Below are positions 1 through 8,597 of a DNA stretch of 64,000 nucleotides, piece after piece (position 1 is the first letter of the stretch; each line of letters begins with the position of its first letter). Source of the stretch: Dyella nitratireducens (lineage in GTDB: Bacteria > Pseudomonadota > Gammaproteobacteria > Xanthomonadales > Rhodanobacteraceae). The position numbers and the translations under genes are program-made. The stretch is from NCBI RefSeq assembly GCF_014642835.1, contig NZ_BMJA01000001.1, forward strand, positions 2,204,943-2,268,942. Direction: 5' to 3'. The notes beneath the pieces are model-generated. The model saw nothing but the letters and a program-made list of their open reading frames with translations, was not told the DNA's origin and searched no databases.

Positions 1-954
1 GAAGAAACCTACGCCACCCTGCAAAAAGGGGTGGATGCCGACACGTTTCAAAACCTGACGACGGGTCCATACAGGGAAACGGTTTTCAAGGATCCATCGT
101 CCCTCGCGCAGCAATTGCCGTTCTATCGCATCCGGGTGCTGTACGTCGGGTTGATTCGGCTGGTCCATGCCATGGGGGCCGACTACCTGCGATCGGCCTA
201 TATCGTCAGCGCCACGTTTGCGGCGTTATCCGTGTTGCTGCTTGCCGTCATCAGCCGCCAGGCCGGTGCGCCGTTGATAGCGGTGCCGTTGGTGGTGTTG
301 TTTGTGGGTTTGCTTGACGTCGCAAGACTATCTACACCGGACGCCATGGCCTGCTTCTTTTCGCTGCTCACCATGTATGGCCTGGCGAGGAAAACAGCGC
401 TGGTTTTTGTCGTTGCCTCCTTGCTCCCCCTGATCAGGACCGACTTCCTGCTGCTTTCGCTGCTGGTGCTGGGTTACACCTTTGTTACTGGCAAGCGCAT
501 GCACTCGGTGGCAGCGCTGGTGGTGGCCGTAGTGCTCTATCTGCTCGTCACCAGGATGTGTGGGGCCTATGGATGGTTAACGTTGTTCAACATGTCGTTG
601 ATCAGCAAGACGCCTTATCCGGCTTCATTGGTACCGTCGCATGTCATCGGCGATTACCTGCGGCCTTACATCTCCACAGCCTACGGCTTCACGATGCATC
701 CGCATTTCGTCATCTATGGATTGGCTGTCTTTTGGTTATTGACGAGGCGGCGAGTGGAACGGACAGATCCGGAATTCCATCGGATCTGCGCTTTTTTGCT
801 CATACCCTTGGGCTTCGTCCTGCTTCACCTGCTGCTCTTTCCTGCCGACACGTATCGCTTTTTCATCTTTGCGGCATCGCTGGCCGCCATTTGGCTGCTC
901 GGCCAAATAAGGTCTGCCGGAGCTCCGCGTAGCGGTATCACGCGGGAAGCCTAA
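1..954 (+). CDS. Polytopic membrane protein, 5' end outside the window
   Basis: The frame is open from base 1, so the gene begins upstream. About 317 codons are visible, ending in TAA at 952-954. The product is very hydrophobic, with roughly seven or eight membrane segments, for example around LLLAVISRQ, VPLVVLFVGLL and FVVASLLPLI. The layout of hydrophobic segments with short polar loops, including PDAMACFF and IRTDFLLLS, resembles the C-terminal part of GT-C glycosyltransferases or O-antigen-type membrane proteins. No catalytic motif can be assigned without the N-terminus. It points the same way as the small envelope-protein genes downstream but is separated by about 135 bases, so co-transcription is uncertain. 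Family assignment is inference; coding status is clear from frame length. Confidence 0.75.
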   Translation, partial: EETYATLQKGVDADTFQNLTTGPYRETVFKDPSSLAQQLPFYRIRVLYVGLIRLVHAMGADYLRSAYIVSATFAALSVLLLAVISRQAGAPLIAVPLVVLFVGLLDVARLSTPDAMACFFSLLTMYGLARKTALVFVVASLLPLIRTDFLLLSLLVLGYTFVTGKRMHSVAALVVAVVLYLLVTRMCGAYGWLTLFNMSLISKTPYPASLVPSHVIGDYLRPYISTAYGFTMHPHFVIYGLAVFWLLTRRRVERTDPEFHRICAFLLIPLGFVLLHLLLFPADTYRFFIFAASLAAIWLLGQIRSAGAPRSGITREA

Positions 955-1089
955 AATCCATCTTTCCGCCGGTTGCACCGCCATGTGGGCACACGGAGGC
1001 CCCATGCCTTCACGCCAGCACAGCACGCCCTGTGGCACATGGAAAACGGGGTCGCGACAGGTGCCCTCGGATGGAGGAGGAATGCTGTC

Positions 1090-1245
1090 ATGCTGCATTA
1101 CGCCCTGGTCTTCCTGGTCATCGCGGTCATTGCTGCCCTGCTTGGTTTTACCGGGATAGCCGGTACCGCCGCGTGGATCGCCAAGGTGCTGTTCGTGCTA
1201 TTTCTGATTCTCGCCGTCATCGCCTTTTTCCGCCGAGCCAGCTGA
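1090..1245 (+). CDS. DUF1328 (YtjA-type) small membrane protein
   Basis: This 51-residue protein has two membrane segments, about residues 3-22 and 27-47, and a basic C-terminal FRRAS tail. The sequence [20 protein letters not shown] and the following [14 protein letters not shown] match the DUF1328/YtjA family of short inner-membrane proteins. The ATG at 1090 is preferred over the longer in-frame reading because a strong GGAGGAGG ribosome site lies at 1073-1080, about nine bases upstream. It opens a run of small envelope genes reaching to 3657. Family members are often induced by envelope or general stress, but their molecular role is unknown. Confidence 0.85.
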   Translation: MLHYALVFLVIAVIAALLGFTGIAGTAAWIAKVLFVLFLILAVIAFFRRAS

Positions 1246-1321
1246 ACAGTGCGAAGATGGGTTCAGCCAACAGCGCGGCAAACCGTTAGAGTGAACATCC
1301 TTGATCTCACGGAGAAACGTC

Positions 1322-1684
1322 ATGAACAACGAAGTCCAGACGAACGAAAACAATGTCCAGGGACGCATCGACCAAGGCGCCGAGCGCATCAAGCAAGCGA
1401 CTTCCGATGCCGTGGCGAGCAGCAAGGAAAAATTTGATCGGGCTGCCGATCGCGTCGAAGAACGCGTGCATCACGCTACCGACAAGGCCGCGCACGCTGC
1501 CAATCGCGCCTCCGACAAGGTCTCCGAGGCTACCGAGCGTGGGCGCGAGGCTTACGACCATGCCAGGGAACGTGCCGACGAATGGCTGGAAGAAGTGCGC
1601 GAATACGTGCGCGAAAAGCCTGTACAGGCCGTGGCGATTGCTCTCGGCGCCGGCTGGCTGCTCGGCCGCATCCTGCGTCGCTGA
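1322..1684 (+). CDS. DUF883 (YqjD/ElaB-like) membrane-anchored protein
   Basis: The 120-residue product has a long, charged, Ala/Glu/Arg-rich amphipathic helical body (residues about 1-95, probably coiled coil) and one C-terminal membrane anchor, about residues 98-116 (PVQAVAIALGAGWLLGRILRR). This layout is characteristic of DUF883 proteins such as E. coli YqjD and ElaB, which anchor in the inner membrane and associate with ribosomes in stationary phase. Start 1322 is chosen over an in-frame TTG at 1301 because GGAG lies about nine bases before the ATG. The next gene is holin-like, matching the yqjD-yqjE-yqjK arrangement of enterobacteria. Confidence 0.85.
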   Translation: MNNEVQTNENNVQGRIDQGAERIKQATSDAVASSKEKFDRAADRVEERVHHATDKAAHAANRASDKVSEATERGREAYDHARERADEWLEEVREYVREKPVQAVAIALGAGWLLGRILRR

Positions 1685-1716
1685 ACTTGACTGGCAATTA
1701 GGCACGGAGGCGGGCG

Positions 1717-2181
1717 ATGCACGATTCCGTGCGCGACAACGAAACAGCGGCAGCACCAGAACCGGGCGGCGAAGCGGCGCCGGACGGCTTGCTTGACGAT
1801 CTTGGCCGGCTCGCACGCGGAGTGCGCAGCCTGTTCGGCGCGCAACTGAGCCTGCTCGCTGCGGAACTCGGGTTGGCGCGCAGTGCCGTGTCCTGGCTTC
1901 TGGCGGCAGGTCTGGGTGCCACCGTTGCAGGCGTGGGTCTAGGGCTCACTCTGCTTGGCCTGATCGGGCTGGTGCTGGCCAAATGGTTCGATTCCTGGAT
2001 ATGGGCCTTCGTGGTACTTGCCGTGCTGGAAGCCTTGGTGCTGTTTGGCGCCATCCTGCTGTTCCGCCGCTGCATGCACTGGATGAGCCTGCCGGGTACG
2101 CGACAGGAGTGGCGTGCAATCATGCGCGACACGCTGCAGCGGGCCGAGCGTGACATCGATGCAGGCAAGGGGGAGGTCTGA
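1717..2181 (+). CDS. YqjE/phage-holin-like membrane protein
   Basis: This 154-residue protein has an acidic, Pro/Ala-rich N-terminus (residues 1-30), an amphipathic segment DDLGRLARGVRSLFGAQLSL, and two strong membrane segments at about 58-82 and 90-115. The pattern matches the Actinobacterial phage holin/YqjE family, which is found beside yqjD-type genes. GGAG lies about nine bases before the ATG. It is 32 bases after the DUF883 gene and one base before the next start, so the genes almost certainly share a transcript. The C-terminal RQEWRAIMRDTLQRAERDID is cytosolic and helical. The holin label is a family name; no lytic role is implied here. Confidence 0.8.
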   Translation: MHDSVRDNETAAAPEPGGEAAPDGLLDDLGRLARGVRSLFGAQLSLLAAELGLARSAVSWLLAAGLGATVAGVGLGLTLLGLIGLVLAKWFDSWIWAFVVLAVLEALVLFGAILLFRRCMHWMSLPGTRQEWRAIMRDTLQRAERDIDAGKGEV

Positions 2182-2182
2182 C

Positions 2183-2491
2183 ATGAGCTTGTTCAAGCAA
2201 CTGGAAAAAGTGGACCAGGCGCGCCAACGCGTGGCCCTGCACCGCGAAGAAATGGCCAGGCCGGCGGCGGCATTGCTGGAACGCGGCTACCACCATCCGC
2301 TGACCACGGTGGGTGCGGCGGCTGGCGCGGGCTTCGTGCTCGGCAGCCTGGGTGTAGGTCCGCTGCGCGTACCGGGGCTGATCACTACGGTCAGCGCCGG
2401 GCTGGCGGAAATCGTGGCGTACGGCACGCGCCTGATCGCCGAAATGGGCATGGACGAAGGCGACCACGCCAGCGACAGCGACGAACCATGA
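2183..2491 (+). CDS. Small membrane-anchored protein, YqjK-position
   Basis: The 102-residue product starts at an ATG one base after the previous stop, with GGGGGAGG about 6-10 bases upstream. Residues 1-40 form a charged helix (MSLFKQLEKVDQARQRVALH). A moderately hydrophobic Gly/Ala segment follows at about 43-75 (TTVGAAAGAGFVLGSLGVG, then ITTVSAGLAEIVAYGTRL), and the tail is acidic. It occupies the place of YqjK in the yqjDEK unit but is not clearly homologous. Its stop overlaps the next start in ATGA at 2488-2491, implying translational coupling. Function unknown. Confidence 0.75.
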   Translation: MSLFKQLEKVDQARQRVALHREEMARPAAALLERGYHHPLTTVGAAAGAGFVLGSLGVGPLRVPGLITTVSAGLAEIVAYGTRLIAEMGMDEGDHASDSDEP

Positions 2492-3657
2492 CCGCCATCG
2501 AACCCACGGCGCGGCCAGGTACGGCGCCCGTGGAGGAAACGCCGCACGGAACGCCGGCCGCGCGTGCACCGGCCGGTGTGGCGAAAGAAGTAAGGCAGGC
2601 AACGCGCGGCGTCTATCGGATGCACGGCCATATGCGTGCCATCCGCATGACGCTCAACGCACTGCTGATCCTCGCCCTGCTCTACACCGTCACCCTGGTC
2701 AAAGCGCTGATCATTCCGCTGGTGCTGGCCGCTTTCATCGGCTTGGCCCTGAACCCCATCGTCGCGCGCGGCACGCGCCATCACATTCCGCGCTGGCTGG
2801 GCGCGAGCGTGCTGATGGTCACGCTGATCACCGCCATCGCCAGTGGCATCGGCATGCTGACCGAGCCAGCGTTGACCTGGCTGCATACTGCGCCGTCGCA
2901 GATCCGCAGTTTCATTCCCAAGCTGCAGCATTTCACGCGTCCGCTGGAAGCGGCAGGCCGCGCCACGCAGGCATTGGTCAATGGCCATCCCACCTTGTCT
3001 GCACAGAATCCCAGTGACGTGGCCATCAGCGTGTGGGATGTGCTGGCGAACACGCCGAAGGTGCTGGCGGCCGTGCTCACCGTACTGCTGCTGGTGTATT
3101 TCTTCCTGGTCTACGGCGACCTCATCCTGCGCCGGCTGGTCGAGATTGCCCCCAACTTCGGTTACAAACGCCACGCCGTCAGCATCGTGCGCGGCATCCA
3201 GACCGAAGTGTCGCGCTACATCCTCACGACGATCGTGATCAATGTGTCTCTCGGCGTCACCACGGCCGGCATGCTCTATGTGCTGCACATGCCTGACCCA
3301 CTGCTGTGGGGAACGGTGGCGATGTTCGCCAACTTCATTCCTTATGTCGGCGCGATCGTCACCACCACGACCTTGCTGTTCGTGGGGTTGATCCATTTCG
3401 AAGTGCTGACCAACGCCTTGCTGCCGGCGGTGTGCTTCGCGTGCATCACGGCGGTGGAAGGCAACTTGATTACGCCATGGATCCTCGGACGGCGCATGCG
3501 CGTGAGCCCGATCGCCATCCTGATCTGGTTGCTGATCTGGGGTTGGTTGTGGGGTGTGCCGGGTGCGCTGCTGGCGGTGCCGATGCTGACCAGTGCGAAG
3601 CTGATTGCGGAGCGGGTGCGCGGGTGGGAATGGTTTGCGCGGATGGTGCAGCGCTGA
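2488..3657 (+). CDS. AI-2E family transporter (PerM/UPF0118-type permease)
   Basis: The 389-residue membrane protein matches the AI-2E/PerM family: paired N-terminal membrane helices (about 53-100), a soluble insert (about 125-190), then a C-terminal membrane bundle. Typical family sequence includes LPLVLAAFIGLALNP-like text near residue 75, PYVGAIVTTTT and VEGNLITPWILGRRM. Members include the TqsA autoinducer exporter and sodium/proton-linked permeases, so the substrate cannot be read from sequence. An N-terminal extension of about 45 polar residues precedes the first helix. The start overlaps the preceding stop (ATGA), making this the last gene of the envelope-protein unit. Confidence 0.85.
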   Translation: MTAIEPTARPGTAPVEETPHGTPAARAPAGVAKEVRQATRGVYRMHGHMRAIRMTLNALLILALLYTVTLVKALIIPLVLAAFIGLALNPIVARGTRHHIPRWLGASVLMVTLITAIASGIGMLTEPALTWLHTAPSQIRSFIPKLQHFTRPLEAAGRATQALVNGHPTLSAQNPSDVAISVWDVLANTPKVLAAVLTVLLLVYFFLVYGDLILRRLVEIAPNFGYKRHAVSIVRGIQTEVSRYILTTIVINVSLGVTTAGMLYVLHMPDPLLWGTVAMFANFIPYVGAIVTTTTLLFVGLIHFEVLTNALLPAVCFACITAVEGNLITPWILGRRMRVSPIAILIWLLIWGWLWGVPGALLAVPMLTSAKLIAERVRGWEWFARMVQR

Positions 3658-3664
3658 CCACACT

Positions 3665-3687
3665 CCCCTCTCCTTTTCGAAGAGGGG
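3665..3687 (+). terminator. Hairpin after the AI-2E gene
   Basis: CCCCTCT at 3665-3671 pairs exactly with AGAGGGG at 3681-3687, leaving a nine-base loop. No U-run follows, so termination is only suggested by position just after the stop codon at 3657. The REP pair begins two bases later and could also act as the transcript end. Confidence 0.35.
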
Positions 3688-3688
3688 C

Positions 3689-3762
3689 GTAGGTTGGGGT
3701 GCAAACCCCAACATCGCTATGCAGGTGAATATCCTGGTGTTGGGGTTTGCACCCCAACCTAC
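3689..3762. repeat. GTAG-type REP pair, class A, copy 1
   Basis: Two arms in inverted orientation, each starting with GTAG at the outer end and each containing its own small palindrome of the form TTGGGG-TGCAAA-CCCCAA. Between the arms is a variable loop of about 22 bases. The left arm is 3689-3714 and the right arm about 3737-3762. Same arms occur at 11164, 55271, 58775 and 62258. The structure matches paired REP elements with a terminal GTAG, known from Stenotrophomonas (SMAG) and relatives. It sits between convergent genes. Confidence 0.85.
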
Positions 3763-3763
3763 A

Positions 3764-5212
3764 TCACGGCGCTTGTGCGACGTTCGAGCAGCTCGCGTCA
3801 TCACACGCCTGCCAACCACCGCCCAGCGCCTTGTACAACGCCACCGCACGCGTATCGATCGCACTTTCCGACTGCGCCAACGCATCTTCCGCTGACAGCT
3901 GCACGCGTTCGGCATCCAGCAATTCCAGATAACCGGTCGCGCCTTCCTGATAACGCACGCGTGCCAGCTCGGCCGCACGCCGGCTCTGATCTGCCTGTGC
4001 CATCAGCTGCTCGACGCGCCCATGCTCGGCGTTGTAGTTGGTCACCGCGTTGTCGACATCCTCCACGGCTTCCAGCACCGTGCGCTGGTAATTCGCCTCG
4101 GCGGCATCGGCACGTGCTTCACTGGCATGCAGATTCGAGCGCACGCGTTCCACGTTCAACCCGTTCCAGGTGATGCTGGGCATGTACGACCATGCGCGCG
4201 AGGCAGGCCCGCCGAAATCATTGCTTTGTCCAGCCAGGAAACCCACAAAGCCGCCTAGCGTTATATGCGGAAAGAAATCCGCCTTCGCCACGCCAATGCG
4301 CGCGGTCGCAGCGGCGTACTGCCGTTCTGCGATGCGCACGTCAGGACGGCGTGCAAGCACATCGCCGTTTTCGCCAATCGGCAGTACGGTGGCGATGGGC
4401 TTGAAGGTGGTGGGCGATACATCAACGTCCAGTTCACCTGGCCGTTCGCCGAGCAACACTGCCAGCCGGTACTCGTAGGAACGAATCTGCGCATCGAGCA
4501 CCGGCAATTGCGCCTTCGCCGCGCTGAGCTGTGCGCTGGCACTCGCGACGTCCTGATCCGAAGCAGTACCGATCTGCGCGCGTGCATTGATCAGCTTCAA
4601 CGAATCCGCTTGATTGGCGATATTGCGTTGGGCAATGGCGAGGCGCTGCTGGGTGCCGCGCAATTCAAAATAATTGCGCGCCACTTCGGCGAACAAGGTC
4701 ACCTGTGCATCATGCATCGAGGCTTCGCTGGCACCGAGATCGTCACGCGCCGCTTCCACCGAACGTCGAATGCCGCCGAACAGATCGAGTTCCCATGAAG
4801 CGTCGAACCCGGCCTGATACGTATCAGCCGATATGCGCTGCGTGGTAAAGCCAGGCTGTTGCTCACGCGAACGCTGGAAATCGACCGTGGTGTCGATGGT
4901 CGGAATCTGATCCGACTTCGCCGTGCCAAGCAACGCGCGCGACTCGGCCAGCCGCGCCCGCGCGATGCGCAGATCGAGGCTGCCCTTGGCCGCGCGCTGG
5001 ATCAGCGTATCTAGCACCGGATCGTTGAACTGCTTCCACCACGTGGCCTGGAATTGCGCGTTGTTTTCACGCGCCGCATCGACGTTCTGCACCTTGGCCG
5101 GTGGCGTGTTGGGGGTCTTGTAATCCGGCCCCACGCTGGCGCATCCGGCCAGCGCGAGTGCCGCAAACAAGGTGGTGTTGCGAAGAACATTAGCGATAAA
5201 AGAAGGTGTCAT
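3764..5212 (-). CDS. RND efflux outer-membrane lipoprotein, NodT/OprN type
   Basis: The 482-residue protein has a lipoprotein signal ending LALAGC (Cys at residue 23) followed by ASVGPDYKTP, the classic start of NodT-family outer-membrane factors. Both OEP repeats are present, with WWKQFNDPVLDTLI near residue 60, WELDLFGGIRRSVEAARD near 145 and RRPDVRIAERQYAAATARIGVAKADFFP near 295. It forms the trimeric channel that completes the pump encoded by the two genes upstream. Its start lies one base after the stop of the RND gene. Length is normal for the family. The likely operon order adaptor, pump, channel is that of mexEF-oprN. Confidence 0.92.
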   Translation of the reverse strand: MTPSFIANVLRNTTLFAALALAGCASVGPDYKTPNTPPAKVQNVDAARENNAQFQATWWKQFNDPVLDTLIQRAAKGSLDLRIARARLAESRALLGTAKSDQIPTIDTTVDFQRSREQQPGFTTQRISADTYQAGFDASWELDLFGGIRRSVEAARDDLGASEASMHDAQVTLFAEVARNYFELRGTQQRLAIAQRNIANQADSLKLINARAQIGTASDQDVASASAQLSAAKAQLPVLDAQIRSYEYRLAVLLGERPGELDVDVSPTTFKPIATVLPIGENGDVLARRPDVRIAERQYAAATARIGVAKADFFPHITLGGFVGFLAGQSNDFGGPASRAWSYMPSITWNGLNVERVRSNLHASEARADAAEANYQRTVLEAVEDVDNAVTNYNAEHGRVEQLMAQADQSRRAAELARVRYQEGATGYLELLDAERVQLSAEDALAQSESAIDTRAVALYKALGGGWQACDDASCSNVAQAP

Positions 5213-5213
5213 C

Positions 5214-8200
5214 TCAATGCCCCTCCAAGGCGGGCAAGTTGGATGCGTGCTGCTTCTTGCGCGCTTCGCGGCGTTCCACCACGGCGCGGATCAGCACATA
5301 GAACAGTGGCGTATAGATCAGGCCGAAGATGGTCACGCCGAGCATGCCGGAGAACACCGCCACGCCCATCGCGTGACGCATTTCCGCACCGGCACCGTGC
5401 GAGGTCACCAGCGGCACCACGCCCATGATGAAGGCGATTGACGTCATCAGGATCGGGCGCAGACGCAGGCGAGCCGCTTCCAGCACCGCGTCGTAGCGCG
5501 TCATGCCTTCATGCTGACGTTCGCGTGCGAATTCCACGATCAGGATCGCGTTCTTGCACGCCAGGCCCACCAGCACGATCAAACCGATCTGGGTGAAGAT
5601 GTTGTTGTCACCACCCGACAGCCATACACCGGCAATCGCGGACAGCAGCACCATCGGCACGATCAGGATCACCGCCAGCGGCAGCGACCAGCTCTCGTAC
5701 AACGAGGACAGCACCAGGAACACCAACAGCACGCACAACGGGAACACCAGGATGGCGGTGTTGCCGGCCAGAATCTGCTGATAGGTGAGCTCGGTCCACT
5801 CGTAGCTCATGCCGTTCGGCAAATTGTCTTGCGCCAGCTTTTCCATCGCGGCCTGCGCTTGACCGGAACTGAAGCCCGGCGCCGGACCACCGTTGATCTC
5901 CGCGGTGATGTAGCCGTTGTAATGCTGCACGCGTTCCAGTCCTGCAGTACGGCGCACCGTGAGGAACGAACCCAGCGGCACCATCTCACCCTTGTCGTTG
6001 CGCGTCTTCAGCTGCAGGATGTTATCCGGCTCGTGCCGGAACGCAGGCTCGGCGGACACGTTCACCTGGTACACGCGACCGAAGCGATTGAAGTCGTTCA
6101 CGTACAGCGAACCCATATAGGCCTGCAACGCTTCGTTGGCATCGTTGAGATCGATACCTTCGGCCTTGGCTTTCTCGCGATCCACGTCCGCGTCGATCTG
6201 CGGCACGCTCACCTGATAGCTGGAGAACAATCCCGCCAGCGCCGGTACCTTTTGGCTTTGCGCGATCAGATTCTGCGTCTGCTTGTACAACTCATCGAAA
6301 CCGAGCTGGCCGCGATCTTCGATCTGGATACGGAAACCGCCGATGGTGCCGAGGCCTTGCACAGGAGGCGGCGGGAAGGTGGCGATGTAGGCATCCTGGA
6401 TCGTTGCGAACTTCTGGTTCAAAGCGGCTGCAATGGCACCCGCAGACAGCGAAGGATCACGGCGCTCCTCAAACGGCTTCAGCGTCTCGAACACGATGCC
6501 CGCGTTCGTGGCATTGGTGAATCCGTTGATCGACAAACCCGGGAATGCCACGGCACTCTGCACGCCAGGCTGCTTCAACGCGATCTCCGACATGCGGCGG
6601 ATCACGTCTTCCGTACGATCCAGCGATGAAGCATCCGGCAGCTGCGCGAACGACACCAGGTACTGCTTGTCCTGTTGCGGCACGAAGCCGGCCGGCACGT
6701 GATGGAAACCGAAGCCCGCCAACGCGATCAGGCCCGCATACACCACCAGCGCCACCGGTCCCAGGCCGACGATGCGGCGCACGCCGCCCACGTAGCGATC
6801 GGCGCTGCGATGGAAGAAGCGATTGAACGGACGGAAGAACCAGCCGAGCGCCTTGTCCATCAGGATGGCCACGCGATCCTTTGGCGCATCGTGACCCCGC
6901 AGCAGCACGGCAGCGAGCGCAGGGCTGAGGCTGAGCGAATTGAACGCCGAGATCACCGTTGAAATCGCAATGGTCAGCGCGAACTGGCGATAGAACTGGC
7001 CGGTAAGTCCGCTGATGAAGGCGGTCGGGATAAACACGGCGCACAACACCAGTGCCGTGGCGATGATCGGCCCTGTTACTTCGTTCATCGCGCGTCGCGT
7101 CGCTTCACGCGGTGTATGGCCCAGCTCGATATTGCGCTCGACGTTCTCCACCACCACGATCGCGTCGTCCACCACGATGCCGATCGCCAGCACCAGGCCG
7201 AACAGCGATAGTGCGTTGAGCGAGAAACCCGCGAGATACATCACCGCGAAGGTACCGATCAGCGACACCGGCACGGCGACCAGCGGAATGACCGATGCCC
7301 GCCAGGTCTGCAGGAACAGGATCACCACCAGCACGACCAGGAAGATCGCTTCGACCAGCGTATGCGCCACCGCTTCGATCGAACCACGCACGAAGACCGT
7401 CGGGTCGTAGACGATGTGGTACTCGATACCTTGCGGAAAGTCCTTGCTCAGCTCCTTCATCGTTGCGCGCACTTCATCGGAGATCTGGATCGCATTGGAG
7501 CCAGGCCGCGCGAAGATCGGAATCGCCACCGCCGGCTGGTTGTCCAGCATGCTGCGCAGCGCGTATTGATTGGAGCCCAGCTCGATGCGCGCCACATCAC
7601 GCAGATGCACCACGCTGCCGTCCGGATCGGTGCGCACGATGATGTCGCCGAATTCCCCGGTGGTGCTAAGACGGCCCTGCGTGTGGATGTTGAGCTGGAA
7701 ATCCGTATTGCCCGGCACCGGCGGTGCATTCAACGCACCGGCCGCCACGGCAACGTTCTGCTCCTGAATGGCACGCACGACGTCGCCGGTGGTCATGTTG
7801 CGCTGGGCCAGCTTGTTGGGATCAAGCCACACGCGCATGCTGTATTCGCCGGCACCAAACAGCTGCACGTCACCCACGCCGTCGAGACGGGCGAGTATGT
7901 CCTTGATGTGCAGACGCGCATAGTTCGACAGATACAGCATGTCGTAGCGCTTATCCGGCGACGTCAGATGTACCACCATGGTGAGGTCGGGCGAACTCTT
8001 CTGCGTGGTCACGCCCAGGCGCTGTACTTCTTCCGGCAGACGCGGCAAGGCTTGCGACACGCGGTTCTGCACTTCCACCTGTGCATTGTTGAGATCAGTA
8101 CCCAGCGCGAAGGTGACAGTCAGCGTCATCTGGCCGTCGCTGGTCGCCTGCGAGGAGGAATACAGCATGCCTTCCACGCCGTTGATCTGCTCTTCCAACG

Positions 8201-8399
8201 GCGTGGCGACGGTTTCGCCGATCACTTCCGGGCTGGCGCCTGGATAGTTGGCGCGCACCACCACGGTGGGCGGCACCACTTCGGGGTATTCGCTGATCGG
8301 CAGCTTGAATACCGCAATGCTGCCCGCGATCACGAAGATCAGCGAGAGCACGGCGGCCATGATCGGCCGGTCGACGAAAAACTGTGCAATGTTTTTCAT
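5214..8399 (-). CDS. mexF: RND multidrug efflux pump, MexF-like
   Basis: The 1061-residue HAE1 pump is collinear with MexF of Pseudomonas from the start (FFVDRPIMAAVLSLIFVIAG, then ISEYPEVVPPTVVVRA). It has twelve expected membrane helices, large periplasmic loops after helices 1 and 7, and the proton-relay pair in IGIVVDDAIVVVEN in helix 4 (about residue 405). SPDKRYDMLYLSNYA and RPGSNAIQISDEVR are typical of the MexF branch. Expected role is proton-driven export of amphiphilic drugs through the adaptor and channel encoded beside it. The name rests on recalled similarity, not alignment. A 198-base gap with a large inverted repeat separates it from the adaptor gene upstream. Confidence 0.93.
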   Translation of the reverse strand: MKNIAQFFVDRPIMAAVLSLIFVIAGSIAVFKLPISEYPEVVPPTVVVRANYPGASPEVIGETVATPLEEQINGVEGMLYSSSQATSDGQMTLTVTFALGTDLNNAQVEVQNRVSQALPRLPEEVQRLGVTTQKSSPDLTMVVHLTSPDKRYDMLYLSNYARLHIKDILARLDGVGDVQLFGAGEYSMRVWLDPNKLAQRNMTTGDVVRAIQEQNVAVAAGALNAPPVPGNTDFQLNIHTQGRLSTTGEFGDIIVRTDPDGSVVHLRDVARIELGSNQYALRSMLDNQPAVAIPIFARPGSNAIQISDEVRATMKELSKDFPQGIEYHIVYDPTVFVRGSIEAVAHTLVEAIFLVVLVVILFLQTWRASVIPLVAVPVSLIGTFAVMYLAGFSLNALSLFGLVLAIGIVVDDAIVVVENVERNIELGHTPREATRRAMNEVTGPIIATALVLCAVFIPTAFISGLTGQFYRQFALTIAISTVISAFNSLSLSPALAAVLLRGHDAPKDRVAILMDKALGWFFRPFNRFFHRSADRYVGGVRRIVGLGPVALVVYAGLIALAGFGFHHVPAGFVPQQDKQYLVSFAQLPDASSLDRTEDVIRRMSEIALKQPGVQSAVAFPGLSINGFTNATNAGIVFETLKPFEERRDPSLSAGAIAAALNQKFATIQDAYIATFPPPPVQGLGTIGGFRIQIEDRGQLGFDELYKQTQNLIAQSQKVPALAGLFSSYQVSVPQIDADVDREKAKAEGIDLNDANEALQAYMGSLYVNDFNRFGRVYQVNVSAEPAFRHEPDNILQLKTRNDKGEMVPLGSFLTVRRTAGLERVQHYNGYITAEINGGPAPGFSSGQAQAAMEKLAQDNLPNGMSYEWTELTYQQILAGNTAILVFPLCVLLVFLVLSSLYESWSLPLAVILIVPMVLLSAIAGVWLSGGDNNIFTQIGLIVLVGLACKNAILIVEFARERQHEGMTRYDAVLEAARLRLRPILMTSIAFIMGVVPLVTSHGAGAEMRHAMGVAVFSGMLGVTIFGLIYTPLFYVLIRAVVERREARKKQHASNLPALEGH

Positions 8400-8464
8400 G
8401 TCAATTCTCGAAATTCATTGGAATGACGCATGTGCCGAATAGTTGGCCGATGCGTAATCTCTTT

Positions 8465-8593
8465 GCTCCCTCCCCTACGTGCAGTAGGGGAGGGTTGGGG
8501 TGGGGTGAAGCCAATCTCGCGTTGAACTCAAGCTGTGCGGCAAGCGCATGCAACCCCACCCCAGCCCTCCCCTGCCGTCGCAGGGGAGGGAGC
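8465..8593. repeat. Long inverted repeat inside the efflux operon
   Basis: The left part (8465-8505) and right part (8554-8593) are near-complementary C/G-rich arms, GCTCCCTCCCCT...GGGGTGGGG and CCCCACCCC...GGGGAGGGAGC. Each arm is also a hairpin: CCCCT-ACGTGCAGT-AGGGG on the left and CCCCTGC-CGTC-GCAGGGG on the right. This is a different family from the GTAG REPs. Lying between the adaptor and pump genes, it would fold in the mRNA and could stabilise the upstream part or reduce read-through. Confidence 0.75.
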
Positions 8594-8597
8594 AACT

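Noticed and set aside
3689-3762. Class A and B palindromes as rho-independent terminators or CRISPR repeats
   Set aside because: Arms are inverted pairs with GTAG ends and no U-run, and copies are dispersed, not arrayed; they fit REP pairs.
2287-3978. 563-codon frame antisense to the small envelope genes and the permease
   Set aside because: His/Arg/Gln-rich shadow crossing a REP pair and several real genes; no domain seen.
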